Positions 9,099 to 18,237 of a DNA stretch of 64,000 nt are shown here, in pieces. Position numbers and translations under genes: made by a program. The stretch spans positions 1,815,001 through 1,879,000 of the forward strand of contig OX044354.1 of NCBI GenBank assembly GCA_943846615.1, read 5' to 3'. The stretch is from an uncultured Amylibacter sp. (GTDB lineage Bacteria > Pseudomonadota > Alphaproteobacteria > Rhodobacterales > Rhodobacteraceae). The notes under the pieces are model-generated. The model did not search any database. It had not been told where the DNA came from and worked only from the letters and a program-made list of their open reading frames with translations. Every line of letters begins with the position of its first letter. Within the stretch, counting starts at the first letter, position 1.

Positions 9099-10201
9099 AA
9101 CCAATGAATGAAAATGAATTAGCGCAGGCGATAAAATCTGCGGGAAAACCATTACGTATTGTTGGCGGTGGCACGCGACAGGCGCTGGGAAACGATGTTG
9201 ATGGCGGTGTGAAACTGTCCACTGCTGGTTTGACTGGAATCACGTTGTTGGAACCAGCGGCGTTGACGCTGGTTGTGCGTGCGGGCACGCCGTTACGCGA
9301 TGTGACAGCGGCGTTGGATGCGGAAAATTTGCAGTTGCCGTTTGAGCCGATGGATCATCGTGAATTGCTGAAATCATGGGGCGATACGACGATTGGCGGT
9401 GTTGCCGCATGTAATATTTCAGGGCCGCGCCGTATCCAAGCAGGGGCCTGTCGGGACAGCATGATTGGTGTGCGTTTTGTTGATGGTGCGGGCAATATTG
9501 TAAAAAATGGTGGTCGGGTGATGAAGAATGTCACGGGCTATGATTTGGTGAAGTTGATGGGCGGCAGCATGGGAACGCTGGGCGTGATCAGCGAGTTGTC
9601 GTTCAAGGTACAGCCCAAACCAGAGCGCCAAGCGACGATCACAATTCATGGGTTGAGTGATGCGGAAGGTGTTCGGGTTTTATCGCGTGCGTTGGGATCG
9701 CCTAATGATGTGACGGGGGCTGCGTTTTTGGATGGGACTGGGTTCGTGCGGATCGAAGGGTTGTCCAAATCAGTGGCGTTTCGCACGGATGCGTTGAAGA
9801 CAATTTTTAAAGATCACGAGGTTTCCGTGATGGATAATGATTTGGACGCGTGGCGTGGCATCGCGAATGCGGATGCAATTGCGGGGGACGATGGATCGAT
9901 TTGGCGGGTCTCGGTGAAGCCGACGGATGGGCCGAAATTGGTGCAGGGTTTACGCGATGCGGGGATCGCTGTGAATGCGCAATATGATTGGGGTGGTGGG
10001 TTGGTTTATCTGTCTTTGCCAGATGACTTGAATTTGCGCGATCATATGGATGGAATTTCGGGTTATGCATCCGTGTTACGCGGCAACGGTGGTGGTGCGA
10101 TGCGGATCACATCGCAAAACAAACTGACCGCACAGATCGAAAAACAGATGCGTGCTCGGTTTGATCCGCGCGGGATTTTGAACACAGGGATTATGGGATA
10201 A
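9095..10201 (+). CDS. glcE: Glycolate oxidase, second FAD-binding subunit
   Basis: A 368-residue subunit with a PCMH FAD-binding fold related to GlcD but shorter. The N-terminus shows LRIVGGGTRQALG, the first FAD-binding strand-loop, and GGRVMKNVTGYDLVKLMGGS near residues 140-160 is the typical GlcE segment. It forms the membrane-associated complex with GlcD and GlcF. ATG at 9095 overlaps the glcD stop (ATGA), while an earlier in-frame start at 9032 would lie deep inside glcD and is rejected. Its TAA stop shares one base with the glcF ATG. Confidence 0.93.
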   Translation: MKPMNENELAQAIKSAGKPLRIVGGGTRQALGNDVDGGVKLSTAGLTGITLLEPAALTLVVRAGTPLRDVTAALDAENLQLPFEPMDHRELLKSWGDTTIGGVAACNISGPRRIQAGACRDSMIGVRFVDGAGNIVKNGGRVMKNVTGYDLVKLMGGSMGTLGVISELSFKVQPKPERQATITIHGLSDAEGVRVLSRALGSPNDVTGAAFLDGTGFVRIEGLSKSVAFRTDALKTIFKDHEVSVMDNDLDAWRGIANADAIAGDDGSIWRVSVKPTDGPKLVQGLRDAGIAVNAQYDWGGGLVYLSLPDDLNLRDHMDGISGYASVLRGNGGGAMRITSQNKLTAQIEKQMRARFDPRGILNTGIMG

Positions 10202-11502
10202 TGCAGACGACGTTTACAGACGAACAGTTGAAAGAGCCTATGATTGCACGCTCAAACAAGATTTTGCGTAGCTGTGTACATTGTGGGTTTTGCACCGCGA
10301 CTTGTCCGACATATCAGGTTTTGGGCGATGAATTAGACAGCCCACGTGGGCGAATTTATCTGATCAAGGATATGTTGGAAAATAACCGCAAACCTGATGA
10401 GAAAGTGGTGAAACATGTGGATCGTTGCTTGTCATGTTTGGCCTGTATGACAACCTGTCCGTCGGGGGTGAACTACATGCATTTGGTGGATCACGCGCGG
10501 GAATATATCGAGGACAATTATAAGCGCCCGCTGTTTGATCGGATGATGCGTGCGACATTGGCACAGGTTTTACCATTTGATAAACGATTTCGCTTTGCCA
10601 TGCGTTCGGCGCAAATTGTGAAACCGTTGGCACCGATTATGCCTGCAAAAATTCGCAATATGGTGGAATTTGCGCCGAAAAAATTGCCCGTACCAAGTTT
10701 GAATGACAAGCCGCAGGCTTTTGCCGCGGAAGGTACACGCGTGAAACGTGTGGCGTTGATGACGGGGTGTGCGCAAAAAGCATTGGATACGGATATCAAC
10801 GATGCGACCATTCGATTGTTGCGCCGACATGGGTGCGAGGTGGTGGTCGCCAATGGCGCGGGATGTTGTGGGGCGTTGACGCATCACATGGGTAAGTCCA
10901 AACAGAGCCATGCCAGTGCGGCGAAAAATATCCGTGCTTGGATGGTTGAAGTGAACGGTGAAGGATTGGATGCGATTGTGATCAACACCAGTGGCTGTGG
11001 TACCACCGTGAAGGATTATGGGCATATGTTTGAGGGTGATGATATGGCCGATGATGCGGCGGTGATCGCGGGCTTGGCCAAGGATGTTTCTGAGGTGATG
11101 GTGGACTTGGGGTTGAAAACGCCAAAGGTTCCAGAAATGCGTGTGGCTTATCATGCGGCCTGTTCGTTACAGCATGGGCAGGGGATCAAAACCCATCCAA
11201 AGACGTTGCTGAAGGATGCTGGATTTACGGTTTTGGAACCCAAGGACAGCCATTTGTGTTGCGGGTCGGCGGGGACGTATAATTTGATGCAGCCTGAAAT
11301 TTCCAAGCAGTTGAAAGAGCGCAAGGTTCAGACGCTGGATGCTTTAACGCCTGATGTGATCAGTGCGGGAAATATTGGGTGTATGATGCAGATTGGGTCG
11401 GCGATTGGGGTGCCCGTGGTGCATACAGCGGAATTGTTGGATTGGGCGACGGGTGGGCCAAAACCCGCGAAATTGCGCGATCATTCTGTTGCAGCAGAGT
11501 AA
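10201..11502 (+). CDS. glcF: Glycolate oxidase, iron-sulfur subunit
   Basis: A 433-residue electron-transfer subunit. Two 4Fe-4S ferredoxin motifs are visible, CVHCGFCTATCPTY (about residues 22-35) and CLSCLACMTTCPSG (about 77-90). They are followed by two CCG-type cysteine-rich domains with GCCGALTHH and LCCGSAGTYN, as in GlcF and heterodisulfide-reductase-like subunits. It carries electrons from the flavin subunits to the quinone pool. The gene begins in a TAATG junction with glcE and closes the glc operon. No glcC regulator or malate synthase gene is nearby. Confidence 0.95.
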   Translation: MQTTFTDEQLKEPMIARSNKILRSCVHCGFCTATCPTYQVLGDELDSPRGRIYLIKDMLENNRKPDEKVVKHVDRCLSCLACMTTCPSGVNYMHLVDHAREYIEDNYKRPLFDRMMRATLAQVLPFDKRFRFAMRSAQIVKPLAPIMPAKIRNMVEFAPKKLPVPSLNDKPQAFAAEGTRVKRVALMTGCAQKALDTDINDATIRLLRRHGCEVVVANGAGCCGALTHHMGKSKQSHASAAKNIRAWMVEVNGEGLDAIVINTSGCGTTVKDYGHMFEGDDMADDAAVIAGLAKDVSEVMVDLGLKTPKVPEMRVAYHAACSLQHGQGIKTHPKTLLKDAGFTVLEPKDSHLCCGSAGTYNLMQPEISKQLKERKVQTLDALTPDVISAGNIGCMMQIGSAIGVPVVHTAELLDWATGGPKPAKLRDHSVAAE

Positions 11503-11576
11503 CGCGTGCGTTTGTTTGCGATTTGGGTTTGGACAAGGCGTGCCGTGGGGCGTAGCCTATGCCAAAGGGCCAATTT

Positions 11577-12356
11577 ATGAAACTGATACCTATTTTAATC
11601 GCCATTTGTTTTGGCTCCATCGCCTTTGCGCAATCTGATTTGCGGCTGTTGACCACAGCGGATCAGGTCAAGGCGTGGTCTGGTGTTGGGCGATTGGATG
11701 TGAAAACTCAAACGCAAGGCCGGTTTTGTTCGGGGGCGTTGATTTCACCTACCCATGTTTTGACGGCGGCGCATTGCGTGACGGATTCGGGTGTAAAATT
11801 CAACCCTATTGATGTACAGTTTTTGGCAGGGTGGCGCGATGGGCGTGCATCGGCGTATGGGCGTGCGCGACGCATTGTTGTGCATCCAGATTATAAACCT
11901 ACGGATAATGTCAGCGCTAAAAATGTGGCCACAGATTTAGCAATTGTCGAGCTGGCGGTGCCGATGAATTCCAATGGGATTCGTCCGTTTGCACGCGAGA
12001 ATCAACCCCCTGTGGGGCAAAAACTGATGGTAGTATCATACGCACATGACCGATCTGATGCGCCATCAATCCAAGAGGAATGTCATGTTTTGGCCCTGCG
12101 CCCAGGTGCGATTGTGGCCAGTTGTTCGGCGGATTTCGGGGCGTCAGGCGCGCCCATTTTTGTGATCCAAGAAGGCGTTCCTAAAATTGCATCTGTTGTG
12201 TCTGCAAAGGCAAAAATGAACGGAAATGATGTGTCATTCGGGGTTTCGCTGGGCGATCCGTTGGACGCATTGTTGAACGAATTGTCTCAAACATCATCTG
12301 TATTCCAAAGCAAGAAACCTGGTGGATCGTTAGCATCCCAATTGGGGCGCGAATAA
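11577..12356 (+). CDS. Secreted trypsin-like serine protease
   Basis: A 259-residue chymotrypsin-fold protease with an N-terminal signal peptide (MKLIPILIAICFGSIAFAQS, cleavage expected near residue 19-20). The catalytic triad is visible: His66 in LTAAHC, Asp120 in TDLAIVEL and Ser190 in GASGAP, which replaces the usual GDSGGP. Cysteines flank the site as in S1 proteases. An earlier in-frame ATG at 11559 would add six residues before the signal sequence; 11577 is preferred because it starts the signal peptide directly. The gene stands alone between glcF and hsp20. The substrate is unknown; an envelope or extracellular role is inferred. Confidence 0.88.
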   Translation: MKLIPILIAICFGSIAFAQSDLRLLTTADQVKAWSGVGRLDVKTQTQGRFCSGALISPTHVLTAAHCVTDSGVKFNPIDVQFLAGWRDGRASAYGRARRIVVHPDYKPTDNVSAKNVATDLAIVELAVPMNSNGIRPFARENQPPVGQKLMVVSYAHDRSDAPSIQEECHVLALRPGAIVASCSADFGASGAPIFVIQEGVPKIASVVSAKAKMNGNDVSFGVSLGDPLDALLNELSQTSSVFQSKKPGGSLASQLGRE

Positions 12357-12396
12357 ACGGGGTGGTAAATAAAATGTGATCAAAGCGTTCGCATGA

Positions 12397-12428
12397 CCCC
12401 TTGCTTTATTAATTTTTCTACACATATA
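12397..12428 (+). promoter_or_regulatory. Possible heat-shock (sigma-32-like) promoter of hsp20
   Basis: CCCCTTGCT at 12397-12405 and CACATATA at 12421-12428 are spaced like the -35 and -10 boxes of an RpoH promoter (consensus CTTGAA and CCCCATNT type). This would start the transcript near 12435, giving an untranslated leader of about 90 bases that contains the thermometer hairpin. The match is loose and made by eye. Confidence 0.35.
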
Positions 12429-12440
12429 TTTACCAACGGA

Positions 12441-12523
12441 TGCCCGAATGGGGTTCGTAGAATACTCGGTCTGTCCATAAGGAAGGCCATTTGAAAACGT
12501 ATCGCTTAGAGAAGGATATGCTT
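12441..12523 (+). promoter_or_regulatory. ROSE-like RNA thermometer in the hsp20 leader
   Basis: The Shine-Dalgarno AAGGA (12512-12516) sits in a hairpin: UAUC (12500-12503), a single bulged G (12504), CUU (12505-12507), loop AGAG (12508-12511), and AAGGAUA (12512-12518), which pairs perfectly except for the bulge. This is the hallmark of ROSE elements, which have a conserved UYGCU opposite the AGGA and a bulged G and occur before alphaproteobacterial small heat shock genes. Upstream, CGAA (12445-12448) and TTCG (12454-12457) can form a further stem. At low temperature the ribosome site would be closed and melt on heating. Confidence 0.72.
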
Positions 12524-13009
12524 ATGCGTAACTATGATTTTGCACCACTATACCGTTCAACAGTTGGATTCGATCGATTGGCAAATATGCTGGATCGTGC
12601 ATTGACCGCCGACACCGGAACGAACACTTACCCCCCTTATAACATCGAAAAAGCAGACGACGACAAATACCGTATTACGGTTGCCGTGTCTGGTTTTAGC
12701 GAAGATGAATTAAACGTCGAGATGCGCGAAGGCCAGTTGGTTATTTCCGCGAAAAAGGCTGAGGCGCCTGACAGTGACGTGACATTCCTGCATCGTGGCA
12801 TTGCCCAACGTGCGTTTGAAAAGCGTTTCCAATTAGCGGATCATGTGCGTCCCGTTGGCGCCGAAACCCGTGATGGTTTGCTTCATATCGATCTGGTACG
12901 CGAAGTGCCCGAAGCATTGAAACCACGCACGATTGAAATTGCAGGTGCTTCGACGATTGATGCGAAACCGACCAAGAAGGTTTCTAAGGTGAAAACCGTC
13001 GAGGTTTAA
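12524..13009 (+). CDS. Small heat shock protein, Hsp20/IbpA family
   Basis: A 161-residue alpha-crystallin-domain chaperone that holds unfolding proteins for later refolding. The N-terminus MRNYDFAPLYRSTVGFDRL is the standard IbpA/HspA opening. The alpha-crystallin domain spans about residues 33-125, with GFSEDELNVEMREGQLVIS and RAFEKRFQLADHV. The frame is open from a TTG at 12491 and from ATG 12518, but ATG 12524 lies at the right distance after AAGGA and matches the family start; this SD is the one sequestered in the thermometer hairpin. A good terminator follows at 13094-13133. The C-terminal tail is long and lysine-rich. Confidence 0.94.
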   Translation: MRNYDFAPLYRSTVGFDRLANMLDRALTADTGTNTYPPYNIEKADDDKYRITVAVSGFSEDELNVEMREGQLVISAKKAEAPDSDVTFLHRGIAQRAFEKRFQLADHVRPVGAETRDGLLHIDLVREVPEALKPRTIEIAGASTIDAKPTKKVSKVKTVEV

Positions 13010-13093
13010 CCCAAACCTACATTGCTAGCGCTGCTGTCCCCTTGCGGCGCGGCATGTCCCCAAGAATGATCTCTCCCCTGACATCTTGGGCCT

Positions 13094-13133
13094 GACGTCA
13101 CCCCATCGTTCCCGAGGGTGGCGTCTTTGTTTT
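13094..13133 (+). terminator. Intrinsic terminator after hsp20
   Basis: GACGTCACCC (13094-13103) pairs with GGGTGGCGTC (13116-13125) with one G-U pair and is followed by TTTGTTTT. It ends the hsp20 transcript and reaches the stop codon of the convergent cupin gene. Confidence 0.75.
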
Positions 13134-13500
13134 ATGCACCAACGCCAGAATAGGTATCGTCCACATCGGTAATGCCAACGCGGATTTCGATGGCGGTTAA
13201 TGGTATTTTCCCATGGTTTTCGACGCGATGGAATGTACCAGCGGGAATCTGCACCTCTTCCTCTTCTAGTAATCTGATCGCCCCAGTGGGCAGATTGACG
13301 GCTGCGCAACCCTCGACGACCATGATTTTTTTGCGGGTGTATAGGTGACATTCAGGGGTCAAAAAACCGCCAACAGGTATCGACAGACGTGAAACCAAAA
13401 TGCGTTCGTTACGCATCAATTCCACACGCTTTGCATAAGCAGGTTCGCCGATTGTGACGGCTTCTGCGTGATGCTTCTCAAATTTTGCGATCGTTCCCAT
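13132..13500 (-). CDS. Small single-domain cupin protein
   Basis: A 122-residue cupin. ECHLYTRKKIMVVEGCAAVN and LEEEEVQIPAGTFHRVENHG are the two cupin motifs in order. The arrangement resembles the C-terminal cupin of type II mannose-6-phosphate isomerase/GDP-mannose pyrophosphorylase, but it lacks the nucleotidyltransferase part. It may therefore be a stand-alone sugar-phosphate isomerase-like or simply sugar-binding protein; the substrate cannot be told. A Shine-Dalgarno-like AGAGGAT lies just before the ATG. It is convergent with hsp20 and stands alone. Confidence 0.75.
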   Translation of the reverse strand: MGTIAKFEKHHAEAVTIGEPAYAKRVELMRNERILVSRLSIPVGGFLTPECHLYTRKKIMVVEGCAAVNLPTGAIRLLEEEEVQIPAGTFHRVENHGKIPLTAIEIRVGITDVDDTYSGVGA

Positions 13501-13609
13501 AGAATCCTCTTATCTTTTTTAAAAGATTAGGAGGAATAGGGTTAATGAAAGTTGAATTTTCCCGTGTGAAGCCCGATATACGTAGCAACCTGATTGGATT
13601 GGATGCCCT

Positions 13610-14251
13610 ATGCGTTTATTTAAATGGCTTGTTATTTTGCTGATCGTCGGCTTTGTCGGGTCGATTTTGCATTACACGTTGCCGCAACGTGATGTGGTGC
13701 GGATTTTAGATGCCTATGAAAAACGCATGGATGTGGCGGCGAACAGTTTCTTCTGGGCGCAGGCGGATGCGGGAACGGTTACGAACGATACGCGCGATGT
13801 GCGGTTTATTGATACGATTCGTCCCGATGGTTCCGTGATGGTTTATCGCAACGAAGATACTGGTTTTGGCTGGCCGCCGTATTTCAAATTCGATAGTTCG
13901 GATTTGTCCGCGCAGGCGAAACAGTTGGTTTCCAGCGAGGCAGAAGCCCAATGGGTTGCTGTGCGCCATTATGGGTGGCGCAACAAATTCTTCTCGATCT
14001 TTCCGAATGCCACGTCGATGAAACCCGTGGATGGGCCAGATGCCACGTTCATTCCGTGGTTCAACATTATCTTCTTTGCCTTCTTTGGGTTGATCCTGTT
14101 GGGGATTTACCGCTTGTTGCAGAAATTCAAGCGTGACCGCATTGATCCTGTGTTGGATGATGTTGGTGAAACATGGGATACTGTCGAGGCAGGTGGTTCG
14201 CGGATTGGTAATGCCATTCGTGGCTGGTTCAAGAAATTTGGCGGGCATTAG
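13610..14251 (+). CDS. DUF1523 family membrane protein
   Basis: A 213-residue protein with an N-terminal membrane helix (about residues 3-21), an extracytoplasmic domain, a second helix near 145-166 (PWFNIIFFAFFGLILLGIYR) and a charged C-terminal tail. The conserved segments YFKFDSSDLSAQAKQL and AVRHYGWRNKFFSIFPNA identify DUF1523 (PF07509), a family found mainly in Rhodobacterales and relatives and of unknown function. It precedes ilvD by 65 bases on the same strand, but the gap contains a Shine-Dalgarno only for ilvD and no clear promoter, so co-transcription is possible. Confidence 0.88.
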   Translation: MRLFKWLVILLIVGFVGSILHYTLPQRDVVRILDAYEKRMDVAANSFFWAQADAGTVTNDTRDVRFIDTIRPDGSVMVYRNEDTGFGWPPYFKFDSSDLSAQAKQLVSSEAEAQWVAVRHYGWRNKFFSIFPNATSMKPVDGPDATFIPWFNIIFFAFFGLILLGIYRLLQKFKRDRIDPVLDDVGETWDTVEAGGSRIGNAIRGWFKKFGGH

Positions 14252-14316
14252 AATCCCCTAGCATTTCCGCATCAATTTTGGCAAAACCTGAACAGCAAAC
14301 AGTTTAGGTGACCAAA

Positions 14317-16158
14317 ATGATCCCATATCGCTCCAGAACAACAACACATGGCCGTAACATGGCAGGTGCGCGCGGCCTTTGGCGTGCGACAGGCATGACT
14401 GATGATGACTTCGGTAAACCGATCATCGCGGTGGTAAATTCATTTACGCAATTTGTTCCAGGTCACGTGCACTTGAAAGATATTGGTCAGCTGGTAGCGG
14501 GTGAGATTGAAGCCGCAGGCGGTGTTGCCAAGGAATTCAACACGATTGCTGTCGATGATGGCATCGCGATGGGGCACGACGGCATGTTGTATTCATTGCC
14601 GTCACGCGAAGTGATTGCCGACAGTGTTGAGTACATGGTGAACGCACACTGTGCCGATGCGATGGTGTGTATTTCGAACTGTGATAAAATTACGCCTGGT
14701 ATGATGATGGCGGCGTTGCGTTTGGATATTCCCGTGGTGTTCGTTTCCGGTGGCCCGATGGAGGCTGGTAAGGTCGATATCGACGGTGATCTGCGCAAGG
14801 TCGATTTGGTTGATGCCATGATCGAGGCGGCGAACCCAGAGATGTCGGATGAAAACGTTCAAGCGATTGAAGAGGCAGCTTGTCCGACGTGTGGTTCCTG
14901 TTCAGGTATGTTTACGGCCAACTCAATGAACTGTTTGGCCGAGGCGCTGGGTCTGGCGTTGCCAGGTAACGGTTCCACATTGGCGACGCATACAAAACGC
15001 GAGGCATTGTTTCGCGAGGCAGGTCGTTTGATTGTTGATTTGACCAAGCGCCATTATGAAAAAGGCGAAACAGGTTTGACTGCGCGTGGCATTGCGACCA
15101 AGGCAGCATTTGAAAATGCCATGACGATGGATATCACCATGGGTGGATCGACGAATACGATCCTGCACCTGTTGGCGATGGCAATCGAGGCGGAGGTTGA
15201 TTTCACGGTTGATGATATTGACCGTTTGTCACGCACCACGCCGTGTTTGTGTAAAGTGGCCCCCGCGGTAGCGAATGTTCACATGGAAGATGTGCATCGC
15301 GCCGGCGGTATTTTTGCCCTGTTAGGCGAATTGGATCGTTGTGGGTTGTTGGATACGACAGTGTCCACGGTTCACACCCCCACGATGGCCCAAGCGATTG
15401 CGAATTGGGATGTGGCGATCACCAATAACAAAGCAGCGCATGATTTGTTCTTGGCGGCACCGGGTGGTGTTCGTACGGTTCAAGCATTCAGCCAATCACG
15501 TGAATATAATGAATTGGATGTGGATCGCGCCAACGGTGTTATTCGCAACCAAGATAATGCGCACAGCAAGGACGGCGGATTGGCCGTTCTGTTCGGAAAC
15601 ATTGCCCAAGAAGGCTGTGTTGTAAAAACCGCAGGCGTCGACGACAGCATCTTGAAATTCAGCGGCCCCGCGATTGTTTGCGAGAGCCAAGATACTGCTG
15701 TGAACCGCATTTTGAACAAAGAAGTTTCTGCCGGTGATGTTGTTATTATTCGTTACGAAGGCCCAAAGGGTGGCCCTGGTATGCAGGAAATGTTGTACCC
15801 AACATCGTATCTGAAATCGATGCGTTTGGGCAAAGCCTGTGCGTTGATTACCGATGGTCGTTTTTCTGGCGGAACGTCTGGATTATCCATTGGCCACGTT
15901 TCACCCGAAGCTGCCGAGGGTGGTAATATTGGGTTGATCAAGGAAGGTGATATCATTGAGATTGATATCCCGAACCGTAAGATTGATGTGAAATTGACGG
16001 ACGCGGAATTAGATGCGCGTCGCGCAGAAATGATCGCCAAGGGCGATGGCGCTTGGGCACCAGAAGAGGTGCGTAAGCGTAAGATCAGCCGTGCGTTGCG
16101 GGTTTATGCCGCCAACGTTGGCAACGCCAGCCAAGGTGCGGTGCGTCTGGAACCATAG
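14317..16158 (+). CDS. ilvD: Dihydroxy-acid dehydratase
   Basis: A 613-residue iron-sulfur enzyme that dehydrates 2,3-dihydroxy-isovalerate and 2,3-dihydroxy-3-methylvalerate to the 2-keto acids of valine and isoleucine synthesis. It matches E. coli IlvD closely from memory. Seen are [20 protein letters not shown] at the start, the cluster cysteines in CISNCDK and [28 protein letters not shown], and [20 protein letters not shown] near the end. A GTG start at 14308 is open, but AGGTGA at 14306-14311 serves as Shine-Dalgarno for ATG 14317, which also matches the family N-terminus. A strong terminator follows, so the gene is the end of its transcript. Confidence 0.97.
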   Translation: MIPYRSRTTTHGRNMAGARGLWRATGMTDDDFGKPIIAVVNSFTQFVPGHVHLKDIGQLVAGEIEAAGGVAKEFNTIAVDDGIAMGHDGMLYSLPSREVIADSVEYMVNAHCADAMVCISNCDKITPGMMMAALRLDIPVVFVSGGPMEAGKVDIDGDLRKVDLVDAMIEAANPEMSDENVQAIEEAACPTCGSCSGMFTANSMNCLAEALGLALPGNGSTLATHTKREALFREAGRLIVDLTKRHYEKGETGLTARGIATKAAFENAMTMDITMGGSTNTILHLLAMAIEAEVDFTVDDIDRLSRTTPCLCKVAPAVANVHMEDVHRAGGIFALLGELDRCGLLDTTVSTVHTPTMAQAIANWDVAITNNKAAHDLFLAAPGGVRTVQAFSQSREYNELDVDRANGVIRNQDNAHSKDGGLAVLFGNIAQEGCVVKTAGVDDSILKFSGPAIVCESQDTAVNRILNKEVSAGDVVIIRYEGPKGGPGMQEMLYPTSYLKSMRLGKACALITDGRFSGGTSGLSIGHVSPEAAEGGNIGLIKEGDIIEIDIPNRKIDVKLTDAELDARRAEMIAKGDGAWAPEEVRKRKISRALRVYAANVGNASQGAVRLEP

Positions 16159-16182
16159 ACCGACAATCAATATGATATTCTT

Positions 16183-16208
16183 AAGGGCGCCATCTGAGCG
16201 CCCTTTTT
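16183..16208 (+). terminator. Intrinsic terminator after ilvD
   Basis: AAGGGCGC (16183-16190), loop CATCTGA, GCGCCCTT (16198-16205) followed by a T run. It is a compact canonical terminator 25 bases after the ilvD stop. Confidence 0.9.
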
Positions 16209-16338
16209 GTTCGCGCTGTGCAACACCATAGTTCTATTTGGATTTTCTTGTAAAAAGGGCTGGTTTTTCCATTTCCTGAATGTAACTTTGGTTAATAACC
16301 GCGAAACACGATGGCGGATTGCGAAGGGCGAGGTGTAC

Positions 16339-18219
16339 ATGGGGGTGTTCCAATTGACCAAGGGCTTAGATGCCCTTGTTGGTGTTATGGCTGCGTTGCT
16401 GGCTGTGCATGCGATTTATGTCGCTGGTTGGGGCGTGTATGATACCACCAAGGTCTATGGGATAACTGTTTGGCTGGCCTTGATGGTTGGCTTGTTGGGC
16501 TTGGCCTCACGTGGTGGGGCGATCAATTGCCTCTTTCATATAGTCATCGCCTTGGCGACCACGTTTTTGTTGTACCGTTGGTCTGGCATAATGCTCGAAC
16601 AGGATGAGTTCTTCGTCAATATCAGCGATGGCGATATGATGCTGGCTTGGGTTTCGTTCGTGATTATCGGATATGTGACATTACGTTATTTTGGGTGGCC
16701 GATGGTGATCGTTTATGTGGCGATGATTGTCTATGCGTTGTTACCCTATAGTTTTGGTGGCGCACAGTTGGATTGGACATCCGTCGCAGATCGCCAATGG
16801 TTCACCACTGACGGCGTCTTTGGGAGACCTGTTCAGGTCGTATCGACGATTGTTTTGATTTTCATCGTCTTTGGCGCGGTTTTGCAAGCTTCGGGTGCGG
16901 GTGAGATATTGCTGAAAATGGCGTTCGCTGCGACCGGGCGATTTGCGGGCGGGCCTGCGCATGCATCGATTGTTGGGTCGGCGTTGTTTGGCACCATGTC
17001 GGGTGCTGCGGTGGCAAATGTTGTATCCACAGGTGTGTTTACAATCCCGATTATTAAGAAGGCTGGGTTCAAAGCGAAATTTGCCGGCGCGGTGGAAGCG
17101 TCGGCATCAACGGGTGGGCAGATCATGCCACCCGTTATGGGTGTGGTTGCGTTCATAATGGCTGATGTAACATCGATCCCGTATTTGCAAATTGTTGTCG
17201 CAGCGATCTTGCCTGCATTGTTTTATTATGCGTCGTTGTTTTTGGTCGTTCTAATTGAGGCACGCAAGCAAGGTATTGGTGCGACGCCTGCCATTGATCG
17301 CCAACAGATCAGTTTGCCTGATTGGATCAAAAGTATCGCTTTTTGGGTTCCGCTGGGTGTGATCATTGCCGTGTTACTGACGGGACGTACACCGCAGAAC
17401 GCAGGTTTTTATGCCATGCTGATGGCCACGATATGTAGTTTGGTTTTATTCCCGAAGTTTCGCAATCCTTTGGTCTGGTATCAGGCATTGGTTGATGCAG
17501 GCAAAACAGCGGCGCAGTTGATGATCGTTGTGGCTTGTGTGGGTGTTGTGATTGGGTTGGTGAATATGACCGGTGTCGGATTACGTTTCGCCGACCTGAT
17601 ACGTGCGATGTCAGGTGACAGCCTGTTTGTGGCGCTGTTGTTGGTCATGCTGGGCTGTTTGATCATGGGAATGGGTGTGCCGACTGTTACGGCGTATTTA
17701 ATCTTGGCGTTGGTGATGGGCCCCGTTTTAGAAAACCTTGGTATCCCGAAAATCGCGGCGCATATGTTTATGGTTTATTTTGGCGTTTTATCGGTGGTGA
17801 CGCCGCCGGTGGCGTTGGCCGCATTTGCTGCGGCACCAATTGCGGGCGCACGTCCGATGGAAACAGGGTTTGAGGCGGTGAGATTGTCCATCGCAGGGTT
17901 CATTATTCCGTTTGCTTTTGTGTATCGTCCAGACATATTGATTATCGAGGGATTCACAATTTTAGGTTTAACGGTTTCAATCGTTGGTTTCCTGTTGTCG
18001 ACATGGTTGATCGTTACAGGGCTAGCAAAGTTCGAAAAATGGCAGTTATCTAGGGTTGAGTGCATTTTAAGACTGCTTATGGCATTCTTTATCTTGACAC
18101 CTCCGCCAATGGACGCTGTTGTAAGCGTATACAATGTGGCAGGATTTGCGTTTGCGTTGGGACTGATTGGGTTTCACCATTTGGTGGGTGAAAAAGTGAA
18201 GACGGATGTTTTCACATAG
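16339..18219 (+). CDS. TRAP transporter fused permease (TAXI type)
   Basis: A 626-residue integral membrane protein with about 16 or more hydrophobic segments. Small (DctQ-like) and large (DctM-like) permease parts are fused, as in TAXI systems. The DctM part shows FAGGPAHASIVGSALFGTMS, EASASTGGQIMPPVMGVVAF and MGMGVPTVTAYLILALVMGP, all typical of the 4TM/12TM fused family. ATG 16339 follows GAGGTG, and the longer frame from 16207 is discarded because it runs through the ilvD terminator. A short palindrome GGTTAATAACC at 16290-16300 may be an operator. It sits 18 bases before its solute-binding partner. Confidence 0.93.
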   Translation: MGVFQLTKGLDALVGVMAALLAVHAIYVAGWGVYDTTKVYGITVWLALMVGLLGLASRGGAINCLFHIVIALATTFLLYRWSGIMLEQDEFFVNISDGDMMLAWVSFVIIGYVTLRYFGWPMVIVYVAMIVYALLPYSFGGAQLDWTSVADRQWFTTDGVFGRPVQVVSTIVLIFIVFGAVLQASGAGEILLKMAFAATGRFAGGPAHASIVGSALFGTMSGAAVANVVSTGVFTIPIIKKAGFKAKFAGAVEASASTGGQIMPPVMGVVAFIMADVTSIPYLQIVVAAILPALFYYASLFLVVLIEARKQGIGATPAIDRQQISLPDWIKSIAFWVPLGVIIAVLLTGRTPQNAGFYAMLMATICSLVLFPKFRNPLVWYQALVDAGKTAAQLMIVVACVGVVIGLVNMTGVGLRFADLIRAMSGDSLFVALLLVMLGCLIMGMGVPTVTAYLILALVMGPVLENLGIPKIAAHMFMVYFGVLSVVTPPVALAAFAAAPIAGARPMETGFEAVRLSIAGFIIPFAFVYRPDILIIEGFTILGLTVSIVGFLLSTWLIVTGLAKFEKWQLSRVECILRLLMAFFILTPPPMDAVVSVYNVAGFAFALGLIGFHHLVGEKVKTDVFT

Positions 18220-18237
18220 TATGAGGGAAGAAGAATT

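Noticed and set aside
8572-9288. 238-codon open frame on the minus strand
   Set aside because: Antisense to the end of glcD and start of glcE; no motif seen.
12491-12523. Earlier TTG and ATG starts for hsp20
   Set aside because: They fall inside the thermometer hairpin and lack correct SD spacing; ATG 12524 matches the family start.
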